Assembly (NCBI RefSeq): GCF_022531965.1
Contig: NZ_CP092831.1
Coordinates: 2,421,001-2,485,000 of the forward strand
Origin: Paenibacillus peoriae
GTDB lineage: Bacteria > Bacillota > Bacilli > Paenibacillales > Paenibacillaceae
Length of the DNA stretch: 64,000 nt
Reading direction: 5' to 3'
Made by a program: the position numbers and the translations under genes. The notes below the pieces were generated by a model. That model was not told the origin of the DNA and searched no databases. It saw only the letters and a program-made list of their open reading frames with translations. Positions 45,290-54,740 of the stretch are shown here, piece after piece. Position 1 is the first letter of the stretch. Each line of letters opens with the position of its first letter.

Positions 45290-46761
45290 GTATCCTCGCT
45301 TATGATTTGGGGGCAAGCAGTGGCAGGGTTCTACTCGGAGAATTGACGGATTCACGTATAGTGGTGGAGGAAATCCATCGCTTTTCGAATGATCCGGTCA
45401 AGGTTGGGGAACATCTGCACTGGGATCTGTTGCGTCTGTATCACGAGGTTCAGCAAGGATTGATCAAAGCCAAGCATAGGGGAGTGAATCCATCCAGTCT
45501 AGCGATTGACTCCTGGGCGGTCGATTTTGGACTGATCGGAGAAACTGGAGAATTGCTGGGCAACCCTTATCATTATCGGGATTGGCACACCCATGGGGTA
45601 ATGGAAGAAGTACAGGAACGGCTGGGAAAAGAGTTTATTTTCCAGCGCACAGGCATTCAGTTTTTGACGTTTAATACCATTTATCAGCTGGCTGCTATGC
45701 GAAATGCGAGTTCACCGTTGCTGGAGCAGGCAAAGCATTTCTTGATGATTCCAGATCTGCTACGGTATTTTCTGACAGGTGAAATGTACAATGAGTTTTC
45801 CAATGTGACCAGCACGCAATTATATAATCCGTTGCAGCAAAAATGGGATGATGAGCTTTTGTCTGGAATCAACATTCCTCATTCCTGGTTTGGTGAGGTG
45901 CTGGAGCCAGGAAATGTTGCAGGAACGATCCGCTCGTCGGTTATGAACGATTTGGGCATTGGAGCGATTCCTGTGATTGCAGTAGCAGAGCACGATACGG
46001 GATCTGCTGTGGCTGCCGTGCCTGCGCTGGAGCGCTCGTTTGCGTACTTGAGCTGTGGAACATGGTCCCTGATGGGAACGGAAACGGCACAGCCTGTAAT
46101 CAATGACGATACGCTTCGTTTTAATTTTACGAACGAAGGTGGGGTCAGTCGAACTTACAGGCTGCTTAAAAACATCATGGGCTTATGGATTTTACAGGAG
46201 GCGCGTAGGGAGTGGGAACGGCAGGGGTACTCCTATTCCTTCCCTGAACTGGTTCATATGGCAGAACAGGCTCCAGCATTCACTTCTTTGATTGATCCGG
46301 ACGATGAACTATTTCTGCACGCCGGGGATATGAGAACACGAATTCGCCAATATTGCCGCAATACCCGACAGCCATTGCCCGAGACGCCGGGAGAAATCAC
46401 GCGTTGTATTTTGGAGAGTCTGGCGTTAAAGTACCGTTACATTTTGGAGCTTACAGAACAGGTGTCAGGACAACGGTTTAATGGTTTACATATGGTCGGA
46501 GGAGGGATTCAAAATCGCTTGTTGTGCCAATGGACGGCCAATTCGATTCAAAAACCAGTGTGGGCGGGACCTGCAGAAGCGAGCGCAATCGGCAATCTTG
46601 CGGTACAATGGATGACACAGGGAAAGTTCGCCGATATATGGGAAGCCCGCTGGGTCATCGCGAATTCTATTTCCGTGGAGGAATATGAGCCTGCCGAATC
46701 AGAAGCGTGGGAGGATGCCTATGGGCAATTCCGGCGGGTAGCGGGACTTTTTGTACATTAA
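45286..46761 (+). CDS. rhaB: Rhamnulokinase
   Basis: GTG start overlapping the isomerase stop. 491 residues of the FGGY sugar kinase family: LAYDLGASSGR phosphate loop, AIDSWAVDFGL, HDTGSAVAAVP and SCGTWSLMG, then GGGIQNRLLCQ for ATP binding. It makes L-rhamnulose-1-phosphate. Confidence 0.95.
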   Translation: MSILAYDLGASSGRVLLGELTDSRIVVEEIHRFSNDPVKVGEHLHWDLLRLYHEVQQGLIKAKHRGVNPSSLAIDSWAVDFGLIGETGELLGNPYHYRDWHTHGVMEEVQERLGKEFIFQRTGIQFLTFNTIYQLAAMRNASSPLLEQAKHFLMIPDLLRYFLTGEMYNEFSNVTSTQLYNPLQQKWDDELLSGINIPHSWFGEVLEPGNVAGTIRSSVMNDLGIGAIPVIAVAEHDTGSAVAAVPALERSFAYLSCGTWSLMGTETAQPVINDDTLRFNFTNEGGVSRTYRLLKNIMGLWILQEARREWERQGYSYSFPELVHMAEQAPAFTSLIDPDDELFLHAGDMRTRIRQYCRNTRQPLPETPGEITRCILESLALKYRYILELTEQVSGQRFNGLHMVGGGIQNRLLCQWTANSIQKPVWAGPAEASAIGNLAVQWMTQGKFADIWEARWVIANSISVEEYEPAESEAWEDAYGQFRRVAGLFVH

Positions 46762-46781
46762 AGATGTGGAGTGAGATTGCC

Positions 46782-47540
46782 ATGCTGGTCGCAGAAAGAT
46801 ATGAGATGATTGTGCAGCTCGTGAATGAAAAAGGAAGCATACGAGTGTCCGAATTGAGTGAGTTGTGCAAAGTAACGGAGGAAACGATTCGTCGTGATCT
46901 GGACCGTCTGGAGCAGGCGGGACGACTGCGCCGTTCGCATGGGGGAGCGGTAAGTGTCAAAAACGAGCAGCCTGAAACGCCCTATGCGGTACGGGAAATT
47001 ATGAACGCAGAGGAAAAGCGCAGAATTGCCGAAGAAGCGGTTAAGCAGATTCAGCCGAATGATCGTATTTTGCTGGATGCCAGCACAACCGCCTGGTATA
47101 TGGCCTCAAGTTTACCGGATATTCCTTTGACGATATTAACGAATTCGATTCGGGTAGCTACAGAGCTGGCGGGTAAGGAAAAAATCGAGGTCATTTCGAC
47201 GGGGGGGCAGTTGCTTCAACGCTCGCTGTCATTTGTAGGCCCGCTCGCAGAGCGTTCCCTGGAAACCTATTATGTGGATAAATTGTTTTTCTCCAGCCAG
47301 GGGGTTCATCTGGATCGCGGTATTAGTGAATCGAATGAACTGCAAGCTCGTTTGAAGCAGAAAATGGTCAGCATTGCAGACCGTGTGATTTTACTGGCCG
47401 ATGCGAGCAAATTTGGGCAACAGGCGTTTACGCATGTCGTGAACCTGTCGCAGGTATCCGAGATTATTACGGATTCGAGGTTGTCGGATCCGATTCGCAG
47501 TCAACTTGCGGAGCAGGCTATTCCAGTTACGGTTGTGTGA
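46782..47540 (+). CDS. rhaR: DeoR-family regulator of rhamnose use
   Basis: ATG 46782 with GGAG upstream; the open frame to 46707 overlaps rhaB. 252 residues: N-terminal winged helix (VSELSELCKVTEETIRRDLDRLE, RRSHGGAV) and a C-terminal sugar-phosphate sensor domain with LLDASTTAWYMA and ADASKFGQQAF. Such proteins repress sugar operons until the phosphorylated sugar binds. The downstream position in the isomerase-kinase operon points to L-rhamnulose-1-phosphate as the signal (as for Bacillus YulB). Confidence 0.9.
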   Translation: MLVAERYEMIVQLVNEKGSIRVSELSELCKVTEETIRRDLDRLEQAGRLRRSHGGAVSVKNEQPETPYAVREIMNAEEKRRIAEEAVKQIQPNDRILLDASTTAWYMASSLPDIPLTILTNSIRVATELAGKEKIEVISTGGQLLQRSLSFVGPLAERSLETYYVDKLFFSSQGVHLDRGISESNELQARLKQKMVSIADRVILLADASKFGQQAFTHVVNLSQVSEIITDSRLSDPIRSQLAEQAIPVTVV

Positions 47541-47600
47541 ATTTAAAAATGTCGAGGTGGAGAGTGTCGCTCCGCGTTTCATTTGCTCTTACGCTCGCTG

Positions 47601-47656
47601 TTGCAGTGGGATTCTTTGATGATGTAAAACACGTTTAGGTGAGAATCCCACTGCAA
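47601..47656. repeat. Perfect 15-bp inverted repeat in intergenic DNA
   Basis: TTGCAGTGGGATTCT (47601) and its exact inverted copy (47642-47656) enclose 26 nt. It lies in the 250-bp gap between rhaR and lutA, too far from rhaR and without a T-run for a simple terminator. Confidence 0.75.
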
Positions 47657-47674
47657 GCTTATGCTTACGTAGAG

Positions 47675-47697
47675 AGCTTTCCTTTGGAAAGCTTTTA
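47675..47697 (+). terminator. Short hairpin with T-run before lutA
   Basis: AGCTTTCC-TTT-GGAAAGCT followed by TTT. It could end rhaR transcription, though the T-run is short. Confidence 0.45.
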
Positions 47698-47792
47698 GGC
47701 AAACGCTGACGCTTCTCCAGATTCAAATGAACCGATCCGCTGGTATCCTCTATAAAGTAATAGCTATTCCATAGACGTAAGGGGTGTTCCGT

Positions 47793-48521
47793 ATGAAGGT
47801 ATCTTTATTTATTACTTGCCTGAGTGATGCGATTTATCCCAAGGTGGGGGAAGCGATGGCATGCTTGCTTTCCAGATATGGTGTTCAGCTGGATTTTCCG
47901 AAGGTACAGACATGCTGCGGACAGCCGTCCTATAACAGCGGCTATTGGGATGAAACGAGGGTTGCTGCCAAAACAATTCTGAAAGCGTTTAACGACAGCG
48001 ATTTTGTCGTATCTCCTTCCGGTTCCTGTACATATATGATTCATCATTACCCGGAGTTGTTTAAGGATGAGCCCGAATGGCTCGATTCAGCACGGAGGCT
48101 GGAACAAAAGACGTATGAGTTTACGCAATTTATGGTACAGGTGCTTGGCGTGACCGATGTGGGCGCGTCTTTTCCGCATACAGTAACCTATCATCCGTCT
48201 TGCCATGGCACACGTTTGCTCGGCGTGAAGGAGGAACCGATGAAGATGCTTGGCAGTGTAAAGGGGCTGCAATTAGTACCACTTCCCTTTGCTGAGGACT
48301 GCTGTGGCTTTGGCGGGACTTTCGCGGTGAAAATGCCAGATATTTCGGGAGCGATGGTGACTGAAAAAGTGGACCATATCAGGGAGACCGAAGCCGAGGT
48401 ACTGGTCGGACTAGATATGGCCTGCTTGATGAACATTGCCGGAAATCTTCGGTATCGGGAGGAGCCAGTTCGGGTCATGCATCTGGCTGAGCTGCTGTAC
48501 GAAGGGGTGAAGCACGCATGA
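47793..48521 (+). CDS. lutA: Lactate utilization protein A
   Basis: ATG 47793 after AAGGGG. 242 residues with two CCG domains: QTCCGQPSYN early and EDCCGFGGTF later, plus HPSCHGTR. These bind Fe-S clusters and, with LutB and LutC, oxidise L-lactate to pyruvate at the membrane. The gene overlaps lutB by 4 nt. Confidence 0.95.
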   Translation: MKVSLFITCLSDAIYPKVGEAMACLLSRYGVQLDFPKVQTCCGQPSYNSGYWDETRVAAKTILKAFNDSDFVVSPSGSCTYMIHHYPELFKDEPEWLDSARRLEQKTYEFTQFMVQVLGVTDVGASFPHTVTYHPSCHGTRLLGVKEEPMKMLGSVKGLQLVPLPFAEDCCGFGGTFAVKMPDISGAMVTEKVDHIRETEAEVLVGLDMACLMNIAGNLRYREEPVRVMHLAELLYEGVKHA

Positions 48522-50038
48522 CCGTCGTACACACACATTCCATGAACCAAAAGGTCAAAAAACGTGCAGAGCTGGCCCTAAATGATGATTTTCTGCGGAA
48601 TGCAGTTCGTTTCACTACAGAGCGTTTGCGTAACGGAAAGCAGGTGGCTTCAGAGCAACACGGAAATTGGGAAGAATGGCGTGAACGGGGCCGTCAAATT
48701 CGTCTGCATACCATTGCCCATCTGGACTATTACTTAAATCTATTTGTAGAAAATGCCCGTGCCAACGGGGTGCATATCCATTTTGCCGATACAGCAGCCG
48801 ATGCCGTACGTATTACCCTGGATATTGCTGCACATAGCCAAGCCCGTTCCGTCGTCAAATCCAAGTCGATGGTGTCGGAGGAGTTACATTTGAATCAGGC
48901 GCTGGAGGGTGCGGATATCGAGACGATTGAAAGTGACCTCGGTGAATATATTATTCAACTGGCAGGAGAGCCCCCGTCTCATATCGTCATTCCGGCGATT
49001 CACAAAAACCGCTTTCAGATTGCCGAACTGTTATCCCAAGAAGCAGGTGAGAAACTGTCCGCGGATACGACGATTTTGGCGGGCTTTGTCCGCAAAAAGC
49101 TGCGTGAGAAGTTTCTAGAAGCGGATATTGGCATGACGGGCTGTAATTTCGCCATCGCCGAGACAGGCTCCATGGTCCTGTTTGAAAATGAAGGGAACGC
49201 ACGGATGGTATCCACTCTGCCCAAAACCCAAATTACGCTGATGGGCATGGAGCGGATTATTCCATCCTGGACGGATTTGGAGGTGATGGCTACATTATTG
49301 CCACGATCCGCTACGGGGCAGAAGCTGACCATGTATATGTCTGGTATTTCAGGCCCTCGGCGCAGCCAAGATGCCGATGGGCCTGACGAAATGCACATCA
49401 TCATCGTAGATAACGGACGTTCACTACAGCTGGGCAATCCCGAGTTTCAAGAGTTGCTGAATTGCATTCGCTGTGGTGCTTGCCTGAATGCCTGTCCGGT
49501 GTACCGACACATTGGCGGGCACGCGTATGGCGGGACATATAGTGGCCCTATCGGTGCGGTGCTTACGCCTGCCCTTCATAGCAACATCGAAGAGTGGAAC
49601 GATATTGCGAGTGCGTCCAGTCTGTGTGGTGCGTGCTATGAAGCCTGTCCGGTCAAAATACCGCTGCATGATATGCTGGTATATTTGCGCAGACGCAAGG
49701 TGGAGGCGGGACAAGGAGATAAGCTGGAAACGGCAGGGATGAAAGGTTTTGCGACCGTAGTTTCCAACTCGAAGCGATTCGCAGTGGCGATTCGGCTAGG
49801 GCAGATCGCCCAGAAAGCGATCGTCCGTAAAGGTGAAATTACCTTGAAGCTGGGCCCGTTAAAAGGCTGGAATACGTACCGTGTGGCTCCCTCTCTGGCG
49901 AAAAAATCCTTCCGTCAGCAATGGAACACGCTGGAGCATAAGCTGGAGCAGGAACGCAACGTGATGCAGCCGGATGTTCTCAGCCGAATGGAGAAGATTT
50001 TGGCAGATAGAAGTAAAGGAGGGACGCAGCATGAGTGA
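48518..50038 (+). CDS. lutB: Lactate utilization protein B (iron-sulfur)
   Basis: 506 residues. A YkgG/LUD-type N-terminal half is followed by a dicluster ferredoxin region: CIRCGACLNACPVYR and CGACYEACPVKIP, each able to hold a [4Fe-4S] cluster. The C-terminal tail of about 70 residues is basic. It overlaps lutA by 4 nt and lutC by 8 nt. Confidence 0.95.
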   Translation: MTVVHTHSMNQKVKKRAELALNDDFLRNAVRFTTERLRNGKQVASEQHGNWEEWRERGRQIRLHTIAHLDYYLNLFVENARANGVHIHFADTAADAVRITLDIAAHSQARSVVKSKSMVSEELHLNQALEGADIETIESDLGEYIIQLAGEPPSHIVIPAIHKNRFQIAELLSQEAGEKLSADTTILAGFVRKKLREKFLEADIGMTGCNFAIAETGSMVLFENEGNARMVSTLPKTQITLMGMERIIPSWTDLEVMATLLPRSATGQKLTMYMSGISGPRRSQDADGPDEMHIIIVDNGRSLQLGNPEFQELLNCIRCGACLNACPVYRHIGGHAYGGTYSGPIGAVLTPALHSNIEEWNDIASASSLCGACYEACPVKIPLHDMLVYLRRRKVEAGQGDKLETAGMKGFATVVSNSKRFAVAIRLGQIAQKAIVRKGEITLKLGPLKGWNTYRVAPSLAKKSFRQQWNTLEHKLEQERNVMQPDVLSRMEKILADRSKGGTQHE

Positions 50039-50786
50039 GCATAGTAATCCTTCTGCGCAAGCAAAAGCGGCCCATGAAGCGTGGCTTCATCAAATGGAAG
50101 AAGAATCCCGTGCCAAGCAGGTACGCTTTATGGACGGCATCGCGACGCGGCTCAAGCGTCCACGACAGACGGAGCCGCCAGTTCAGCCGTTTCGCGGGGC
50201 ACCTGCATTTTGGTACGAATTCGATTGGAGCGCGGAGCGGCGCATCGAGGAGTTCACTGCTAACTTTACAAGTGTTGGCGGGCATGTCGTGCGTCTGCCG
50301 AATTTGGAGCAGACCGCAGACTGGATCGCGTGCAAAGCGCGAGAGCTGGGAGCGGCCTATATCGTCCGGCAGAATGAGCCGGACCTGGATGCGCTCCAGC
50401 TGGAATCGGCACTGCCGCAAGTCCGTTTATCGGTGTGGAACACCGATCCAGTCGAGGATTGGAAGGCCCGCGCCGCTGAGGCGGATATCGGCATCGTCAT
50501 CGCCGACGAAGCGGCTGCTTACACCGGCTCGGTAGCGGTGCTATCCTCGCCGGAGAAAGGCCGTGCGGTCAGCCTTTTGCCAACCGCACTGATCATTCTT
50601 CTGCCAGTAGAGCGCTTACGAACACGACTGGGCGAGATTCTAAGCCGCTTTGACGAAGTCGGGCGTGAGCAACTGCCTGCAGGCATTCATTTTATTACTG
50701 GACCAAGCCGCTCGTCGGATATTGAAAATGATTTGACGATCGGTGTACACGGGCCAGGTATCGTCTATACGTTGTTAGTGGGCTAG
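50031..50786 (+). CDS. lutC: Lactate utilization protein C
   Basis: ATG 50031 after AAAGGAGGG; the open frame to 49974 lies inside lutB. 251 residues of the LUD family, with IVIADEAAAYTGSVAV, LPAGIHFITGPSRSSDIE and the C-terminal GVHGPG typical of LutC. High GC compared with the window average. Third subunit of the L-lactate oxidation complex. Confidence 0.94.
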   Translation: MSEHSNPSAQAKAAHEAWLHQMEEESRAKQVRFMDGIATRLKRPRQTEPPVQPFRGAPAFWYEFDWSAERRIEEFTANFTSVGGHVVRLPNLEQTADWIACKARELGAAYIVRQNEPDLDALQLESALPQVRLSVWNTDPVEDWKARAAEADIGIVIADEAAAYTGSVAVLSSPEKGRAVSLLPTALIILLPVERLRTRLGEILSRFDEVGREQLPAGIHFITGPSRSSDIENDLTIGVHGPGIVYTLLVG

Positions 50787-50798
50787 CGTGTAGACCGC

Positions 50799-51905
50799 CT
50801 AACGAGCATGATAGAGGGGAAAACGGGTTTCAAAATCTGTTTGTCTGCGATTACTCCTAACCGAAATGCGGCCATTGTGCAGCTCGGTAATACTTTTTGT
50901 AATCGCAAGGCCCAGCCCGGTGCCTCCAGTTTCCTTGGAACGTGATTTGTCCACCCGGTAAAACCGTTCAAACAAGTACGGGACATCTTCCGCAGGAATT
51001 GGGGTGCCGTAGTTGGTGCAGATTACCACCGCCTCGTCGTCTTCGCGTCCTATGGTGATATCAAGGCGTTTGCCGTCTTTTCCGTATCGAATAGCGTTGG
51101 AAAACAAATTTTCATACAGGCGTACCATCTCGTCGGTATCGGCTAGAATCCGAACAGGCTCGACGATTCGGACACGGTAGGACATGTCTGCCTGTTCCAG
51201 AGAGGGTACAAATTCCTCAGCAAGCTGAGTGAGCAATTTGCCGAGATCTACAGGCTCCAGCTCCAGTGGCAGGCTGCCACCGCTCACACGCGTGTATTCA
51301 AACAGCTCGTCGATCAGCTTCTTAAGCGTCAATGACTTTTCATAAGCAATGTTCACATAATAGCGCAGCTCAATTTCATCCCGATAGCGGTCGGTTTCAA
51401 TATATTCCAAAAAACCGATCACGGATGTTAGCGGGGTACGAAGATCATGGGATACGCCAGTGATCAGGTCGTTTTTGGCCTTGGCAGAAGCCCGTTCTTC
51501 TTCCAGCAAGAGACGGAGCTTGTCCGCCATGGTGTTCATATTTTTCGCCAAGGTACCCAGCTCGTCCGCTGAAGAAACAGGAATCGTATAGGACAGCTCT
51601 CCGTCAGCAAACTCTTGCATCCCCGTCGTAATTTCGCGAAGGTAACCAATCGTATTTTTGGTAAAAAGGAAAAAGAAATAAATATATGTAGGTAGCCCGC
51701 CTACCAGCATGATCAGTGGGGACCCAATGTGATTTACGGTCCAGCGAACCAGACGGGTGCCAAAAAATGAACGGGAAGGATTCAGCCATAGTAGCAAAGA
51801 TGCTCCATAATAAGACACCATCAAAATCAGTCCGGTTAGAGCGAAAGCGGCAAGGCTAAGGGCTGCCAGCTTCCATCCCAACGTATCATATCGTTTTGCC
51901 TTCAA
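50799..51905 (-). CDS. Sensor histidine kinase (VanS-like)
   Basis: TTG start with GGAGG 9-10 nt upstream. 368 residues: two membrane helices (about 10-38 and 58-80) with a short extracellular loop, a HAMP domain (EITTGMQEFADGELS), the phospho-acceptor His in SHDLRTPL, N box NLFSNAIRYG, and F/G boxes ending GGTGLGLAITKS. The short outer loop suggests sensing in or at the membrane. It is 15 bp after the regulator gene, so they form one system. Confidence 0.93.
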   Translation of the reverse strand: MKAKRYDTLGWKLAALSLAAFALTGLILMVSYYGASLLLWLNPSRSFFGTRLVRWTVNHIGSPLIMLVGGLPTYIYFFFLFTKNTIGYLREITTGMQEFADGELSYTIPVSSADELGTLAKNMNTMADKLRLLLEEERASAKAKNDLITGVSHDLRTPLTSVIGFLEYIETDRYRDEIELRYYVNIAYEKSLTLKKLIDELFEYTRVSGGSLPLELEPVDLGKLLTQLAEEFVPSLEQADMSYRVRIVEPVRILADTDEMVRLYENLFSNAIRYGKDGKRLDITIGREDDEAVVICTNYGTPIPAEDVPYLFERFYRVDKSRSKETGGTGLGLAITKSITELHNGRISVRSNRRQTDFETRFPLYHAR

Positions 51906-51920
51906 GACGTGAATCCTCCA

Positions 51921-52619
51921 TTAATCGAATTTTTCCATTTTGTAGCCGATGCCCCACACCGTTTTTAGATATTTGGGTTTTCTCGGATCAGCCTCAATTT
52001 TCTCGCGAATTTTACGCACATGAACCATCAGCGTGTTGTTGGATTCCAGATATTGCTCCTTCCACACTTTTTCATAGATCTGCTCCATGCTCAGCACTTG
52101 ACCACGATTACGGGCCAACAGCTCGACAATGGCAAATTCTCGTGGGGTCAGCTTAATGGATTCTCCGGCGAGAGTGACCTCATGCGTAGCAGAATTAATG
52201 GAGAGTTCATCCAGTATCATTTCATGCTCCGATACAGGGGAGGAATGGGTATATTTCCGTACTCTACGCAGCTGGGATTTAATGCGTGCCACCAGTTCCA
52301 ACGGGCTGAACGGCTTAGTGACGTAATCATCGGCCCCAACGCTGAGTCCTGTGATTTTGTCCATATCTTGTCCCTTCGCAGACAACATAATAATCGGAAA
52401 ATGCTCGGTTTCCCTGATCTTCATGCAAGCTTCAACCCCGTCCATATTGGGCATCATCACATCAAGCACCATCACATCTATCGATTCCCGACTGATTTGC
52501 TCCAGAGCTTCCAGTCCGTCTCGTGCCATAAGCAGTCGATATCCTTCATTTTCCAAATAAATTTGCATCAGCTTAATAATTTCAGGCTCATCGTCTACTA
52601 ATAAAATGGTTCCGTTATG
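51921..52619 (-). CDS. OmpR-family response regulator (VanR-like)
   Basis: ATG 52619 after AAAGGGTG; the open frame to 52661 is not conserved. 232 residues: receiver (VDDEP, phospho-Asp in MVLDVMMPNMDG, Lys in VTKPFSP) and winged helix (LTPREFAIVELLARNRGQVLS). It controls genes on phosphorylation by the downstream kinase; targets are unknown, but the acyltransferase gene (same strand) is next. Confidence 0.93.
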   Translation of the reverse strand, partial: HNGTILLVDDEPEIIKLMQIYLENEGYRLLMARDGLEALEQISRESIDVMVLDVMMPNMDGVEACMKIRETEHFPIIMLSAKGQDMDKITGLSVGADDYVTKPFSPLELVARIKSQLRRVRKYTHSSPVSEHEMILDELSINSATHEVTLAGESIKLTPREFAIVELLARNRGQVLSMEQIYEKVWKEQYLESNNTLMVHVRKIREKIEADPRKPKYLKTVWGIGYKMEKFD

Positions 52620-52732
52620 CATGGCCCGTGCACCCTTTCTGTTCTTTCCAGCAGTATACAATATGGCGTATTATATACTTTTTTAAAGATGGAGGCTATG
52701 GACACTCTTCTCAGTTCGCTTGCTTGGGGACG

Positions 52733-53923
52733 TCAGCCTTTGGATAGTGCTGTTTCAGTTGAAGAAATACGGTTTTCTTGCTTGAATTGTCTTTTTTCTA
52801 TTCCCGGTAGTTGACCGAACAGGATCCAAGCAAATGGTAGGAAACGGGAGATGGTAGACACGACGAGCCAAGAGCAAAGAAGTGCAAAGAAAAAACCTCC
52901 AGCGTACCACACATGAATAAGCTGCGGAGAACCGATATGTGGTGAAAACTGCCGATACAGAAGCAGGAAAAACGGATGAATCAGATACACACCAAAAGAC
53001 AGTGTGCCCAGACGTTCCAGCTTGCGAGTGACAAAGGAATGTTGTCGTCTATACATTAAAAAGGAAATCTGTAGTATTACCAGCGTGCTAGACAGGCTGT
53101 ACATATTATACATAAGTTCGAAAACTAGCGAATTATACGAGATTCCGTACATTCTATTTTCGCACCACATATAGACATGCATGGTGGCTGAAATCAGCCA
53201 TAAAGCCCAAATTGTGATCCATGTCAGCACTCCGGCAACACTTCGTTGCCCCTTACGCATCAGAAACCACGTTTTCAGCTGTGGGTAGTAATAACCTAGA
53301 GCAGCACCCAGCATGTAACAGGCTACATAAGACAGTGCCCAACTGCCCTTATTTTGCACCTGAAATAGAAATTTATTGCCAATTACAAATGACCACTGTA
53401 GCAACAGCCCAAGGACAATAGACCATTGTGGAAGTTGCCGATATCGCTGGAACAGCCACAGTACGAATGGAAATGCAAGATAGAATTGTATCATGATAAA
53501 AATATAATATAAATGGGTATACGCTTTGCCTGTCGCCAGCTTCAGAGCAAAGCTTTTCGCAAGTGTGGCTATATTCCATGGTTCGGAGCTGCTAGCCATA
53601 AGAGACAGGAAGAAATAAAATAGGGAGAACATGACGTAAGGTAAGAGAATATACAGCAATCTCTGCTTATAAAAGCGACTTAAGAACTGTCGTCCCATTG
53701 GACGATCCTTGTAGTTGTAGAACAGTACCATGCTGCTAAGCGCGATAAATACGGGGGTTCCATACTTCATCAACACATTGAGCGCATTGTATACAACATA
53801 TAGGCTGGAATTTGTAAGCTGAACCGTTGCATAAGAAGTGGCATGTACCATCAAGACGGCTAAAATCGCCATGGCTCTGACCAACTGCAATTCGGGAATT
53901 TTTTCTTTGGTCGTAGGCTTCAT
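52733..53923 (-). CDS. Membrane acyltransferase (acyltransferase 3 family)
   Basis: ATG 53923 is 9 nt from AAAGGAA (the ATG 9 nt upstream is too close). 396 residues with about ten membrane helices and the signature LQLVRAMAILAVLMVHATS (catalytic His in the first helix). These enzymes O-acetylate polysaccharides, peptidoglycan or antibiotics. It lies upstream of, and in the same direction as, the two-component genes (about 114 bp), so it could be part of the same envelope-stress response. Confidence 0.9.
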   Translation of the reverse strand: MKPTTKEKIPELQLVRAMAILAVLMVHATSYATVQLTNSSLYVVYNALNVLMKYGTPVFIALSSMVLFYNYKDRPMGRQFLSRFYKQRLLYILLPYVMFSLFYFFLSLMASSSEPWNIATLAKSFALKLATGKAYTHLYYIFIMIQFYLAFPFVLWLFQRYRQLPQWSIVLGLLLQWSFVIGNKFLFQVQNKGSWALSYVACYMLGAALGYYYPQLKTWFLMRKGQRSVAGVLTWITIWALWLISATMHVYMWCENRMYGISYNSLVFELMYNMYSLSSTLVILQISFLMYRRQHSFVTRKLERLGTLSFGVYLIHPFFLLLYRQFSPHIGSPQLIHVWYAGGFFFALLCSWLVVSTISRFLPFAWILFGQLPGIEKRQFKQENRISSTETALSKG

Positions 53924-54083
53924 AAGCTTCATTTCCTTTCAGGAGTGAACTGTATCTTGTTGAACTCTTTCTATTAAAAGATAAAGTTCTTAACAACCCT
54001 AAAGGGAACGGCTTAAGAAACGCTTATGAACTTCTTAACTTTTGTTAAGAATTGAGGATTTTGCAAAAATCCTGAATTAAGAA

Positions 54084-54130
54084 AAGAACTTCCATAGCCT
54101 CAAAATGAGTGGTATGGAAGTTCTTTTTTA
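54084..54130 (-). terminator. Terminator of the CHRD gene
   Basis: AAGAACTTCCAT pairs perfectly with ATGGAAGTTCTT around an 18-nt loop, with T-rich flanks on both sides; it lies 17 bp after the CHRD gene stop. Confidence 0.8.
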
Positions 54131-54146
54131 TACTCATGATTATTCG

Positions 54147-54572
54147 TTATTTGCAACGTTTGATAGGTGCGCGTCTAATTTGTCCACGAATAGCACCATT
54201 CGGATGACGGATCGTGTGGACATTGACGTAGGCATTACCCTCTCTAATTTGGCACACCAAATCATAAATGGTTCTGCCTCTGAGTGGACCGGTAAGATCA
54301 CATGCACGGAGCACGCCGCTAACGACGCCTCTTCTAACGGTTATTCCAAACTTCGAAGGACCAAACAGTGTAGCAACAACAGGGCCATTTTCACCTCTTC
54401 GTCCCAGATGAATATGCGCTTCGGTTACCCGTGAGATATTGCGTACAGTCAGTTCAAAGCTTAATTGTTGGCTCGTTGGACGGTAACGAAATTCGGCTGT
54501 TCCTGTCGCATTTGTTCTGACAGGAGGCACTTCATTAGCCCCCCTTAAGGTGGCTCTAAACTTATTAGACAT
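54147..54572 (-). CDS. CHRD-domain protein
   Basis: 141 residues after AAAGGAGGG. The CHRD (chordin-type) fold is seen in GANEVPPVRTNATGTAEF, VTEAHIHLGRRGENGPVVA and the C-terminal HPNGAIRGQI. No signal peptide, so in a spore former it may be a spore surface protein deposited from the mother cell. Basic and Arg-rich. Confidence 0.88.
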   Translation of the reverse strand: MSNKFRATLRGANEVPPVRTNATGTAEFRYRPTSQQLSFELTVRNISRVTEAHIHLGRRGENGPVVATLFGPSKFGITVRRGVVSGVLRACDLTGPLRGRTIYDLVCQIREGNAYVNVHTIRHPNGAIRGQIRRAPIKRCK

Positions 54573-54740
54573 GACATCCCTCCTTTCTCAGTGTTGGTTT
54601 AGTGTATTCACAGGGCTAGAGAAGGGGCTGCACATTAGCCTATTCATCAGAAGTTGTGTGTTTTACAAGTTATTCAGTCCAAGCACAAAACAAACTTTTT
54701 CATAGTCTATGAGTATCTGATAGAGAGAGGAGGAGAAACC

